This document shows, piece after piece, positions 34,201-49,360 of a DNA stretch of 64,000 nt (position 1 is the first letter of the stretch; each line of letters begins with the position of its first letter). The notes below the pieces were generated by a model. That model was given only the letters and a program-made list of their open reading frames with translations. It had not been told where the DNA came from and did no database searches. The stretch is taken from positions 47,533,414-47,597,413 of the forward strand of contig CM057230.1 of assembly GCA_029891385.1 (NCBI GenBank), written 5' to 3'. Source of the stretch: Erythroxylum novogranatense. Its lineage: Eukaryota > Streptophyta > Magnoliopsida > Malpighiales > Erythroxylaceae. The translations under genes were made by a program, and so were the position numbers.

Positions 34201-37200
34201 GATCTGGTACTAACACCCTACTTCTAATTTTGTTTCTTATAACTCCTCGTCTTTGTCCTGCAGATCCTTTCTGTTGTCTATTTCTTTATTTCTGTGCTAC
34301 AAGATTGGCAATTATCTTATCGTAACCTAAAATTGAAGGAGGAAATGGTTCAAGAGAAGAAAGCTTTGGCAAAAAATGAAACATGAGAGCTTTTCACTCT
34401 TGAAAAGAGACCAATCAGATGTAAACAGGTCTTTGCTCTAAAATAAAATGGTTCAATTGGAAAACACAAGCCAACAAGTGAAAGCAAACATAAGGAGTGT
34501 ACAATCAAGGAAAAAAAATTATTGTCAAGATGAACACTCTCAACTTTATTATCATGTGGAACTAACCTTGACTGAGACCTACAAGTTGATATCAAGAATG
34601 TGTTCCTACATGGAGACTTGGAAGAAGAACATAGGTAGTATTCCTTTAGGATTTACTAACAAAAAATCAAAAGGAAATTTATGCAAATTGAAGAAGGCAT
34701 TATATGGTTTAAAGAAATAACTTAGGTAATGGTTTCAAAGGTGCACCAAAGACATAATCTCACTTGGGTATTTTCAAAGCAATGGTACCTTATTTATCAA
34801 ACATTATACAAGTAATATCACCTTACTTATTATATATAGTTTTGACAAGAGATGATAAAGAGATGGCTCGACTTAAAAAGTTTCTAGCCTTGGATTTTAA
34901 AATTGATGAGGTTAGTAAGCTGCAATCTTTCATTGGAATTGAGATTACTGAGTTAGATAAGGGAATTTTGTTAGATCTTCTTGAAAAAACATAAATGTTA
35001 GGTTTTAAACCTAGATACTCCTAGAGACTCTCCTATTGAAGTTGAGCACATATTAGCTATTACAAGCAGGGATTGGTAAGTCTGAATTTGAACCAATACC
35101 AAAAGTTGATTAGGATATGGGTTCACTCTCTCATACCAATCCAGATGAGAAATAATCTTTGTTGCAAGTATGAAAGTTAGTACATGCCTGAGCCTCGTGA
35201 TTCTCACTTAGAAGCAATTTTTCTTCTCTAAGCATACTTGAAATAAACTCAGGGTAAAGGACTTCTCTTCTCTAATCATGGCCATCTAAAGACAACAGGT
35301 TTTTATAGATTCAAATTGAACAAGATCTCTCCTTTCAACAAGTGGAATTATACTCCTTGATATCAATGATAGGAGATCAACATTTGCTTAATCCACATAT
35401 GTATGTGGAAATCTGATCACTTGCAAGGACTAAAACAGTGTGGTAACAAGATCCAGTCCAGAAGTAGAATATAGAACTATGTCACAACATTTTTGTGAAT
35501 TATCAAGGCTAGAAAATATTGTGGAAGAATTGCAATTTTCTGAAGAAGGATACCTCTATACTTGTTTCGTGATAATAAGATTTCCACTAATATAGCTCGT
35601 AATCCAATTCAATATGATCAAACAAAGGTTGATTGACATTTCATGAAAGCAAAGATAATCAATAATCTTATAAATGCTTAATACAATATACAGTAGTTGC
35701 TTGTCAATTCAAAACAACTTCTTAATGTGTTTACTAAGGGACTTAATAACAAGTTATTTCATACTTCAATTTGCAGGATAGTTATAAGTGACATCCATAC
35801 ACTTGAGGGGAAGCGTTGACCAATGTCTATACATAAATATAACAAAATTAATGTAGGAGTGATCATTGAATATTTTATTAATGCTTGATTATATGATATC
35901 CTTATTCGCAAGGTATACATGTATAACTAGAGGGATTGTAAAATTCAGGATGAGCAAGAGAATAATATGCTTCTAATATTTCTCTTTTGCCAAAAGAATC
36001 TAATTTCAAATAACCAAACATAAGCTCCAAATAACAATCACCAAATAGCTCACTAGGTTTTTGGCACACAATAATTTTGCTAAAAATTTTATTACTCTCA
36101 ATCTAAAGGCTTTATGAAATAGTACAAAGCTTCAAAGAGAACGCTTATCAAATTCAATTTAGAAGGCTAATCAAAGAGCATTAATAACACGATCGCTCTC
36201 TTTTTCACTTTCTACACGAATCAACTTATAAGTAAAGCTCCAAAAAAAAGGGTCTAGGTAAATGGTCAATTTAGAGATGATGTCAATAATAATTTCAAAA
36301 TGAAAATGAAAAAAACTTAATAGAAAAGTTAACCATCAATGCCAAAATAACGAGTACTCAAAATGATTATGGAAAACATGATTAGCAAATAGATAAAGCA
36401 ATGATCCAAAATGCAGCACAAACCTCCATCATCTGCCTCTGCCCACATAGAACAGCACCAGTAGCAATGGGATTAAAGATTTGTTTGGCCTTAACAAAGG
36501 CAGCCTGCAAAGCAATAGTGTAAAATGATGTTATTTGTTTTAGGCATCAAAAACAAAGGACTTTGAATATAGCCTACCTGTACAAAGCCACTTTCACCCG
36601 TCCAACTATCATCTGGTTGTGATAGAACAGGTACAATCTTGACACCAGAAGATTCCCACTCTTCAAATCTATCCTATTAGAGGGGGAAACACCGTTAGTT
36701 CTCCACTTGAGGTAAGAAGATAACATACATGGCTGCAAGAAACCAAACAAAGTAAGAAAAGTGGTCAAACCTGGTAAGCCATTCTTTTAAGATTCCTAGC
36801 TCCATAATACAACCTCACATCAGATCTCTTTTTGGCACTAAATCCTGACTCAATGAGGGATCGAATTGGACTGTAGGAAAGTAGAGATCAATTTGTAAAC
36901 CAACAAGAAGTATTGCTCTTGTAAAAATTACGAATATATGAATATGATCAAAGAAAATTTGATGCTCAGTCACTAGTCAAAGCATCTTGGGGCTTTATAT
37001 GAGCCTATATCCTTTCATAAATCCAATAGCTTTGTTTTACAAAATGCTAGAGTTTATCAAGATAGCAAAAGAATTCTACAACTACTGCAAATGTTTTATC
37101 CTTTATCTGGATTTTATACTCGTAAATTAATGTAATAAGAAAAGGCAGCCTTTCTTGATATCATTTTACCCGACAAAATTCCCATAATTGTTACTAAATG

Positions 37201-40200
37201 AGCACCAAAAGATGCCAGTTTACCTTCTAGTGATTTACCAGCAAAGTCTACTAGAGTCATCGGAAGTATATGTCTATGACGATTGGGAAAGAATGGATGT
37301 ATAAAGTGTGGTCACACAAATACATGGTGCTAGGGATGGCATTTGGGCCTAGGCTCGCTTTAGCCCAGCACTAGGTCAAAGGGCCAAGCACAGGTTGACC
37401 AGCCTTGGGCCCAAAAACTGTAGAGGCTCAAGCTTACACTATTTTAAATTTGACAAAGTAAACGTCGTCGTTTTAGTCTAAGTTTCATTGTCACCCTCCT
37501 CTCCTCTGTCTTGCTCTCAGCTTTTAAGAGACACTATTGCCCTCCTCTGTCTTGCTCTCACTGTCGTCCCTTCACAACACCACCCTCGCAATCCCTACTA
37601 GCTCTAGCCGTCCTATCGTCGCGTTGCCCTGCTTCCCTACTACCGTCATGGTTTGCTTCTTTGCCACCGACCCACCAAGGTAAAGTTCTTGAATCTTGTG
37701 ATTGAAGATTTAATTTGAGAAATACTAAAATTTATGAGATTGGTGCTACCTGGAGGATGTTTTCGCAGACTTACACAGTCACATACACAACTTGATTGAA
37801 GATTTAATCTATAAAATACCGAAATTTCTAGGATTAATGCCGCTAAAGGGTGTTTTGGCAAACTTACACGTCACATACACGTGACTATGAGTTTCGAGAA
37901 CTTATATGATTATATACACGCTTGTGTATGTGACTGTTGATGCTGTGTAAGTATGAAAAACATTTACAGTGACTTATAAAATCACCATGTAAGTCCGTGA
38001 AAATACTTACACGCCCATGCGTGTTATGTGACATTATCTTAGTGACTTGCACGTTCACATACATGCCCGTATGGTGACCGTGTAACTCACTGATAAGTGA
38101 TAATTGATAAACTTTAAATCTATGCTTATGATATATATTCTCCTATTCTCTTCCATGTTTATGAATTATAAATTATGATTATGAACAACGTATATGTTTA
38201 TATATTGATTGTTTCAGTTGAATAAACATATTCTTTCAGTATCAGATATTCGAGACAAAAGTAAAAACATATAATCCCGTAACAAGTGAAAATAAAAGTC
38301 CAGGTCAACTGAACAGTGAAGTTTGTAATCACTTCAATAAAACTAGATCAATGAACATAGTAGAAAAAATCAAATATACGTATTATTAAAAAATATTGGC
38401 CAGGAGCTCAAAAGGTAAGACCTCTCATTTAAAAAGACATGTGAATTTGTATAATAGAAAAAAGATCGTATTAAGAGGTTAAAAAAAATTTCCCTAGCTG
38501 TATGATAGGAAAAAATGAAATGACATCAACATCTTATGACAGCAATAGATCAAAATTTTTTATTGCTTCATGGTAATTTGATAGAACTCTTGCTTAATAT
38601 GCTAGAGATAGTGTATATTATTGATTATAGTAAAAGATCTCTACTGTTATTACAAGGTGATTCTATTGAACACCTCTTCTTCCAAAGCTAAATATAGCTC
38701 CTCAGAGAGAATACAGATTCTCTCTGTCTATTGTATCACTCCTCTCTCCTTTCTTCTCCAATGTCCCCTCTACCTGCTCTCTCTCCCCCTTTCAACTAGT
38801 CATCTGTACATTCTGTTATAATCCCACCCTTGCGCCAATTCAGCCCCTCACTACTAACTATAACTAATTAACTCATTCCTCTCAGCCCCCTCTTTCTTTC
38901 TCCTCGAGTATACTCTCCATATCTTAGGCTTATTTATGTTTCTATTATTGGCCCTAACATTGCTTCCTTCTAGAAAAGCAACCTTGTCCTCAAGGCTGTA
39001 ATGAGGAAATTGACTGCGAAGAACAAATTCGTCCTCTCATGTAGCATTCTTCATCGATTTGTCCTTCCATTGAGCTAACCATTGGCGTGTTCAGAGTCCT
39101 GCCTTGGTAATTACTTTGCTAGCTAATACAGTTTCAGGTTCAATAACCTCCTCCAACTCCACTTCCATTCCCTCCGACATGGTTCTCTCAACAGTGTAAT
39201 TTCTCACAACCTTCTTTAGTTGAGACACATGAAACACTGCATGAACTCTAGAATGTAGTCAGAGTTTGAGTTTATATGATACTGCTCCATATTTTTCCAG
39301 AATTTGGAAGGGGCCAAAATACCTTGCTGCTAGCTTTTGATTAATACGTCGGGCCACCGTAAGTTGTTTGTGGGGGCGTAGCTTAAGAAATACCCATTCT
39401 CCCACCTTGAAAGATAGCAGATTTCTTTTCCTACCTGCCTATTTCTTCATTTGCTCTTGTGCTCTATGTAAATTGTATTTGAGCTGATGCAATGCCTCAT
39501 CTCTGTCCAATAACTCATAGCCACTGCCTCTACCTTAGTTTCTCCTTGCAAATACTGAACCAAGTTAGGGGTTTCCTCCCTTAAATCATTTCAAAAGGAG
39601 TTGAACCCGTAGACATATGGAAGATGGTATTGTACCATAGTTCTACCCATGAAATCTAATAAGATCAATGCTTACGTTGTTCAGAAGCAAAACACCTCAA
39701 ATAGGTTTATAAACATTTGTTGAGAACTTCAGTTTGTCCATCCGTTTCTAGATGATAAGAGGAGCTCATTTTAAGCATAGTACCCTATAGTCGAAACAAT
39801 TCTCTCCAAAAATAACTCACAAACAAAGGATCACGATCACTTATGATTGATAATAGAACTCCATGTAGACGTACTACTTCTTTGACAAACACTTCAGCCA
39901 CACTTTTAGCAATATAAGGATGCTTTAATAGAATGAAATGGCCATATTTAGATAGCCTATCCACAACAACCAGCACTGCTTCATATCCTTTAGACCTAGG
40001 AAGTCTTATGATGAAGTACATTGACATATCTTCCCAAATCTAATTGGGAATTGGTAAAGGTTGCAGCAGACCCCCAGGAGATGTGGCAGCATATTTCTTC
40101 CTTTGGCATGTGTCACAAGACTTGATAAAATCTTGAATGGACTTCTTCATACCAATCCAATAAAGATTGCTTGCAATTGTCCTATAGGTGCGCAGAAAAC

Positions 40201-43200
40201 CTGAATGGCCTCTGATAGGAAAAGCATGAAACTCTTTTGGGAGTAAAGGAATGAAAGTAGATTGAGCTGAAATCACTAACCTTCCCTTGTACAACAGAAC
40301 TCCTTGGTGCCATAGAAACCCTATTCTCAAAGTTGGATTTCGCTATAAATCTTTTATAATACCACTTAAAATAAGATCTTGGTCCACCTCCTGCTGAAAG
40401 ATTCGGCTATCAACCCACAATGGATAAAAAACAATGCTCTTCAATTCACCTTCTTCATGCACCCGTGACAAAGCATCAGCAACTTTGTTTCCTGGAACCG
40501 GTTTGTAAATGACCTCAAAATGGTAACCCAAGAGCTTAGCCATCTAGCATTGTTAGTCAGTAGTGGACAACCTTTGTTGCAATAAATGGCGAAAGCTTTT
40601 TTGGTCTGAATAAACCACAAATGGCTTGCCCAACAAATGATGGCGCCAATGATGTGCTGCTAATACTAATGCCATTGCCCCAAGCATCACATTCCACCTT
40701 AAAAGATTGGGAAAATTTTGGTAGATCTATGTAGGCAAATGCCTTTCTAAAGTTTCAAAGGACTCCAAAGCTACTGAGTTCCCATGAAACCCTTCTTTCT
40801 TTGTTAGTTCCATGAGAGGTTTTGCTATTTTACCATAATTCATAATGAATTTTCGGTAGTATCCTGTCAACCCTAAGAATCACCTCACCCCCTTCACATT
40901 TCAAGGAATAGGCCAATTCACAAAACTTGAAACCTTAGCTAGATCAACCGCTACCCCTTCTTCGGAAATAACATGACCCAAATATTCCACTGTTCTCCTT
41001 CCAAAATTGCATTTCTGCTTGTTAACCACAAATTAAATTCTTTTTAAGACCTCCAAGACATTTCTTAAGTGAAAAAGATGTGTATTCCTATCAACACTCT
41101 ATATTAGAATGTCATCAAAAAAAAAAAAAAACAGAACAAACCTTTTAAGGAAAGGTCTGAAAATATCATTCATTGCTGACTGAAATGTGGCTGGTGCGTT
41201 GGTCAATTCGAATGGCATTACTAAGAATTCATAGTGGCCATCATGTGTTCTGAAAGCCGTTTTATGGATGTCCTCATTCTTGACCCTAATTTGGTGATAC
41301 CCTGATTTGAGAACTAGTTTAGAGAAGAATCCCGCACTATGCAGCTCATCTAATAGTTCATCCACCACCGGAATATGATACTTGTCTGGTACGATAACTC
41401 TATTTAGTGCTCTATAATCGACACACATTCGCCATGAGGCATCTTTTTTCTTAACTAAGATTATTGGACTGGAATAAGCACTAGAACTAGGACAAATGAT
41501 GCCCATCTGCTACATTTGTTGTACCTGCCTTTCAATCTCATCTTTGTGATGGTGTGGATACTTATACAGGCTCACACTAATAGGACCTTGTCCCTGCTAC
41601 AAAACAATAGAATGAGAGTGGTTTCGTTAGGGAGGTAACCCTAAACCTCTTGAATACCTCCGGAAATTGGTTCAACATCTAGTTTAGCTCCTCTTCCTCT
41701 TTTCTGTTAAGTTGAATCTATTGCTCCTCCCTTATAGCTACTCCTTCAACTGATATGAAATTACCACTTAAGATGGCAAGAAGACCGTGTAATGATGCCG
41801 AATCCTCAGGGTACACACGTCCTCTTCTCGGTGTTGCCTGGAGTTCTGCCTTGCCACATAATTGCACCTTTTGACCCTCATGTTGGAATTGCATGGTCGT
41901 CTCCTTCCAATCCACGATGACCTTCCCCAAAGTCTATAACCAAGCAACTCCTAAAATCACATCCATTCCTCCTAGATCCAGAACATAAACATCAACCTTC
42001 CAGTCAATTTCTCCCACCCGCATAGGAACCCCTCACCTTATGGTCATCACCCAATCTGATTCCTAATGCTTTATTCATCCCTACTATCAACCCAAGGCCA
42101 CTAACTAGCTCAAGCGAGATGAAATTATGGCTGGCCCCGCTGTCCACCAGAATCACAATAAGAACCTCGTGTAACTTCCCTTCCAGCCTCATTGTTTTAG
42201 TTTCGAGTACCAGCACTTCATTAACCCCAAACACTCCCATGGTTCTGCACTCTAAAGCTATCTCACCCTCCTCTTCTGTCTTTGCCTCCATTGCTATAAT
42301 TTCTCCATCTTCATTCAACTTTTCGTTGTCATCCAAAATTAGCAACCTCAGTTGCCTCTCCGCACATTGGTGTAGAGGGTGGAATCTATCCCCACATCGG
42401 AAACAAAGACCTTTAGCCTTTCTATCCATGAGTTCATAGTAAGAGAGGTGACGCAACCCCTTGTTCCTCTCCATCGACACTCTCTTGTCTCCCTCTGACC
42501 TCCTTATCGGTGTTGCCATGGGTGGAATAGACATTCGGTTCTGCACATGGAATTTGGGTTGGGACCCAGATGATTCTCGGGTTCTTCCCGCCCCAAATAT
42601 GCTAGTATATCTCCCACGACCCATTGGGTTTGGGTGATCCGTCTCCCTATGGTTCGGGTTGACCCGAAAATTTCCCCTAAAAGGACTCCCTCAGTGTTAA
42701 GTCCAGGCATGCGGTCGAGAACTGAAGTTCTCGGTACCTCCATATTCACCGTTCACCTCATCTTCCACTTACCCCGCGCTTTTCATCATTTGATACATGT
42801 TTACCAGCCCAAATGTACATACCCTTCTTCGTATATCAGCTCGCAACCCACTCATGAAGTACCCCATAAATTGCTCCTCCAGTAATCGACCCACTTGCCA
42901 CGAGATGAACTCAAAGGCCTCAATGCATTCTTCAACTGTGTCAGTTTGTCGCAAATCCAACAGCTCTTTAAATGGGTTATCAAATCGTCTCCCTCCATAA
43001 CGATATATTAGAGCTCTCTTAAGTTTTCGTAGTCCAGCTCCTCCTCCGTCTCCCTCAGAAGGTTAAACCAATGTATGATTGATCCTTCCATACTTAAAAG
43101 AGATAATTTAATTTTCACCGATTCTAAGGTATTATGAACCTTAAAGTATACTTCCGCCCTAGTAATCCACTCCACTGGATCAGACCCGTCGAACATGGGC

Positions 43201-44983
43201 AGTTCCACTTTACGTACTGACATCCTATATTCCTCCGTAGTGTCATAAGAGTGCTCCATCATAGTTGATTGCCGAGGATGTTCGGTATTCCTTTCACCAG
43301 CCATAGTTTTCCCCCTTCTTGAGGCATCGCCACTCCCCTATCCTTCTTCTGGTCTCTTACCCATCATTTTGCTTATTTCCAGCAGAAAGGCTTGCTGCAC
43401 CTCCCCCATTGCCATCCTCATGGATGACTGAAAATCCTCGACTCCAGCCTCCAAATTCGCCATACAGGATTCCAATAATTCTACATACAGGATTCCAATA
43501 ATTCTACCTTATTGGACATCTTGGGTGGCATCAAGGTTGGTTTCTCTAACTTCTCAATTCTCTGAAAATAAAATGATCCTTCCTTTCGATATTGGATCCG
43601 GCAGGCTGGACCAATGATAGAACTCTAGCTTAATATGCTAAAGATATTGTATATTATTGATTATAATAAAAGATCTCTACTACTAATTCAAGGTGATTCT
43701 ACTGAAAACCTTTTCTTCCAGAGCTGAATATAGCTCCTCAGAGAGAATACAGATTCTCTCTGTCTATTGTATCACTTTTCTCTCTCCTTTCTCTATCTAT
43801 AGTCATTCACGATATTGCAATACACAATTAGCGTAAAAAAACTGATTGCATGCATTGATTAGTATGATATGATGGCATTTTAGGAGGCCACAGTCAAATT
43901 ACAAAAGAACTTCCCTGTTCTTATTAAGAATTAAATGAAATATAAAAGAGGAAAGAGTTCATTCTAACTGTAATTTCTTACGTCTTAGCTCCAAATGATG
44001 TGACCTAGTTAACTTGACACCCCCATAGTGTGTAAAGACTTTATACCCTAAACAATGTGCAGGCAACGAGGATGCTCGGATTTTGTTTGAGAAATAAAAT
44101 CAATAAACGACCTCTAAGTCAGATGCTAAATTAAGAGTTTTGCTTTTTCCGTCTCATATGCCAAACACTTCTGAAAATGCTCCAATTTTCTTAGTCCAGC
44201 TAAAGACAAATACTGAAGTCCAAGTTCCATCACCAATACAATGTCTAAGTTAAAACTGACTAACCTAGCAAAAGCGCCTACGAACTAAAATTTATTTGAT
44301 CATTCAGCACAACTACTCAGACAGCACATAGAATTCAATTTACAACCCACATAACAGATATTACTGCATCAAAGAAGGCAAATAATTTTAAATAAAATAA
44401 GTCAAATTTTTTAAAAAAATAACATAAATCACCTGATACCAGATCCAGTGGCGAAAATCAAAACCGTCTTAAAATTCTCAGGCGGATCGATACGATCAAT
44501 CTCGAAACCTTTGCCAATGGCTTGAGTCAACTCCACCAAATCACCTCTCTTGAGACCGCATAGCAGCTCCGCTGTGGTGCCAGCTACGCTCTTCACCAAG
44601 AACTGAAAGGCACCGTTGGACGCGGCGTAGGACGGGGACGAGGCTATGGCGAGGAAGGACGGCTTTTCGACGTCGGGGACGCGGAGCTGCAGGTACTGGC
44701 CGGGGAGGGTGTGTGAGTTGGCGAGGTCGGGATAGTCGGAGACGTCGATGGATACGTGGAAGAGGGAATCGGCGGCGGGGGAGATCTCCGAGAGCGGGGC
44801 TTGGGTCCAAAGAGTGGTGTCTTGGCGGACTGCGGCGACGGCAACAGAGGAGAAGCGGCGATGGTGGCGGAGGTTGAGAGGAAAAGTTAGGCGGCGGAGG
44901 GGAGACATAGGAAAGTGAGAGGGAATAGTAAGAGTTGCATGGAGCAGAGATTGTGGGGAACAAGTGTGGAGTGTTGGAGACAT
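31230..44983 (-). CDS. pKIWI502-type FAD/NAD(P)-binding oxidoreductase, five exons
   Basis: Exons (coding parts): 44983-44433, 36870-36771, 36673-36578, 36504-36424 and 31292-31230. They join in frame at GT-AG sites to 297 codons (296 residues), the usual length of the plant fruit-protein pKIWI502 family. The family belongs to the ferredoxin-NADP reductase-like fold; its substrate is not established. The first ~55 residues are rich in Ser, Pro and Arg and low in acidic residues, a probable plastid transit peptide. FAD-domain residues follow ([20 protein letters not shown]), then the nucleotide-binding ATGSGIS loop (178-184, split by intron 1), the YYGARN segment in exon 2, and the C-terminal CGQRQMM (269-275). 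Introns 2 and 3 are short. Introns 1 (7.6 kb) and 4 (5.1 kb) are swollen by retrotransposons, yet all splice sites and the frame are intact. The start at 44983 gives the full transit peptide; a Met at codon 26 is an alternative. Confidence 0.92.
31950..32730 (+). pseudogene. Copia gag fragment with a 59-bp tandem duplication
   Basis: [11 protein letters not shown] near 32000 matches the start of copia gag, which continues in shifted frames ([10 protein letters not shown] and an ELDHYQ-like region to about 32340). A 59-base segment containing ACGCTTTTGCTTATTGTTATG is tandemly duplicated at about 32038-32155, adding frame damage. Confidence 0.6.
33597..33941 (+). pseudogene. Copia integrase C-terminal fragment
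   Basis: An open stretch whose second half reads [17 protein letters not shown] then [19 protein letters not shown], matching the conserved segment after the copia integrase core (the YS-P-RRYFVS-D-like motif). The catalytic core upstream is too decayed to follow. Confidence 0.65.
34448..35810 (+). pseudogene. Copia reverse transcriptase and RNase H fragments
   Basis: Near 34585-34640 a [15 protein letters not shown] segment is readable across frames. 34680-34718 gives [13 protein letters not shown], and 34860-34960 gives [26 protein letters not shown]. The YVDD site between them is lost. RNase H pieces occur near 35590-35640 (NPIQYDQTK) and 35720-35785 ([18 protein letters not shown]), directly before the polypurine tract. 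Confidence 0.75.
36874..38578. other. Intron 1 sequence left of the chromovirus; possible hAT end
   Basis: Mostly anonymous. At about 37331 CTAGGGATGGCATTTGGGCC resembles the terminal motif of plant hAT elements, followed by GCC-rich sequence and ACGTCGTCGTTTTAG as in some hAT 5' ends. No partner terminal repeat or 8-base duplication was found, so the call is weak. 37699-38100 holds a tandem duplication and many CACGT/GTAAG motifs. Confidence 0.3.
37699..37886. repeat. Tandem pair of 94-bp units
   Basis: Units start at 37699 and 37793, both with TGATTGAAGATTTAAT. Each ends in ACTTACACAGTCACATACAC or ACTTACACGTCACATACACG. Related CACATACA and TTACACG motifs continue to about 38090. Confidence 0.75.
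38579..38959 (-). repeat. 3' LTR of the intron-1 chromovirus
   Basis: 381 bp, TG...CA on both strands. The segment TCCTCAGAGAGAATACAGA is shared with the partial 5' LTR. Confidence 0.88.
38960..38971 (-). promoter_or_regulatory. Polypurine tract of the intron-1 chromovirus
   Basis: Minus strand AGAAGGAAGCAA lies immediately before the LTR start TGTTAGGGCC. Confidence 0.75.
38975..40330 (-). pseudogene. Integrase and chromodomain of the intron-1 chromovirus
   Basis: 40330-40040 carries the zinc-binding domain (H near [10 protein letters not shown], then CDTCQRKK). After a stop at the junction, 40027-39785 gives the start of the core ([13 protein letters not shown]) and ends at [10 protein letters not shown], so the second catalytic Asp is present. 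The rest of the core is frame-shifted to about 39600. Near 39170-38975 a KVITKAGL...[16 protein letters not shown]...LEDKV pattern matches a chromodomain with an internal stop, which places the element in the chromoviruses. Confidence 0.8.
40343..41506 (-). pseudogene. Reverse transcriptase and RNase H of the intron-1 chromovirus
   Basis: 41506-41099 is an open reverse transcriptase segment ([49 protein letters not shown]), ending at the catalytic site, which reads [10 protein letters not shown]. The Asp pair is intact but follows an abnormally long phenylalanine run encoded by a 15-base homopolymer (41117-41131). A frameshift follows. 40543-40343 is the end of RNase H with [14 protein letters not shown]. 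Confidence 0.85.
42004..43304 (-). pseudogene. Gag and protease of the intron-1 chromovirus
   Basis: Gag begins at 43304 ([18 protein letters not shown]) and breaks near 43010. It continues at 42960-42769 in another frame ([13 protein letters not shown]). 42624-42004 is open for 206 codons, with a complete zinc knuckle [14 protein letters not shown] followed by the aspartic protease motif [11 protein letters not shown]. The frame is lost beyond 42004. Only two or three lesions separate this from a full gag-protease. Confidence 0.87.
43615..43795 (-). repeat. Truncated 5' LTR of the intron-1 chromovirus
   Basis: Matches 38579-38760 closely and then stops. The TGTTAGGGCC start and about 200 bp of U3 are missing, so the element lacks a normal promoter. 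Confidence 0.82.
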
Positions 44984-45844
44984 GATATTTGGAGGAGTTG
45001 GCTGTTAGAGAAGGTCGTTAGGTCCTAGAGCTTTGGCGGCTTTGCCAGTAATATTACCATCTACTATAGAAAAATTAGATTAATCGTAATTTATTTTAAT
45101 AATTGATTGACATAATTTTACAAATTAAATTTTTTTTCTTTAATTAAATTTTAATATTCTTAATATACAATTATATTTTAAATTTTGTTCAATATATTTT
45201 AAATTTTAAATTTAATTTTCAACCTAATTTTTAAAACCATGTAATACGTGCACGTGTCAGTGCCTTGATTGATCGTTGAGGATAGAGTTAGAAACGGCAT
45301 CGAATTCTGCAGTTTTCAGAGAGACGACGTCAAAACCAATTCCCCATGAGACAAATACAGGCCAAACCAATCAGGCTATACGGTGCTCCAATTCTATTTG
45401 AATACACAGCTACATGTAACTAGCTAAAGCAAACCAAACCCAAATTGTATATTGAATTTTAAAGCACGAATATTAATCAGAAGAAGCGGTTTTGCTGACA
45501 ATGAGACGTTATGTGATTAATCAGGACAGGAGCACAAGCTGATTGAAAATAATTTTCATAAAGGGAAGATGAGGAAACAAAAAATGTACATGTCGGCCTT
45601 ACAAGTATCTTTTCCAAATTGAAATAATCACACAAAGGCAGGACAGGCCCCATATATAATTTCCAGTTTCACACTCTACAAACATAACATTCAAGAATAG
45701 ATAATGGGGCCTGGAGGGGAAAAATCCTTCAAAAGCTGAACATCCTCTTGTTATTGGCATCTCGCCAGCATCATCTAGGTTATTGATTTTCTCGGTTACA
45801 AGGACAAGCGAACAAACGGCAAGGTAAAATGATTTCTGATTGTT
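44984..45844. other. Intergenic DNA between the two host genes
   Basis: 861 bp. The right part (45600-45844) is presumably the 3' untranslated region of the ATP synthase gene; the left part should hold the promoter of the oxidoreductase gene. 45060-45240 is extremely AT-rich. No TATA box or other site could be assigned confidently. Confidence 0.5.

Positions 45845-49360
<3,516 letters not shown>

Larger units (their letters stand above)
31664..35992 (+). mobile_element. Ty1-copia relic in intron 4, antisense to the gene
   Basis: A degenerate primer site (TGATACCAAAGCATGATTA, 31809-31827) follows a short LTR-like stretch (about 31664-31808). A polypurine tract (GAGGGGAAGCG, 35805-35815) precedes the other (about 35816-35992). 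Between them copia gag, integrase, reverse transcriptase and RNase H fragments lie in the correct order on the plus strand, all heavily mutated. The primer site departs from TGGTATCAGAGC mainly by G-to-A changes. LTR edges are approximate and the LTRs are far diverged, so this is an old insertion. Confidence 0.75.
38579..43795 (-). mobile_element. Ty3-gypsy chromovirus in intron 1, same strand as the gene
   Basis: The 3' LTR is 38579-38959 (minus strand TGTTAGGGCC...TCTATCA), preceded by a polypurine tract (AGAAGGAAGCAA). The 5' LTR starts at 43615 and matches over about 180 bases before losing similarity near 43795, so it has lost its U3 part. The putative primer site next to it (43613-43595, TGGTCCAGCCTGCC) is not of the usual Met-tRNA type. 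Gag, protease, reverse transcriptase, RNase H, integrase and chromodomain are in order on the minus strand with few disruptions each, making it younger than the other gypsy copies here. No target duplication can be scored because of the truncation. Confidence 0.9.

Noticed and set aside
44541..44963. Pro/Arg-rich ORFs overlapping exon 1 of the oxidoreductase
   Set aside because: Frame shadows of a GC-rich transit-peptide exon.
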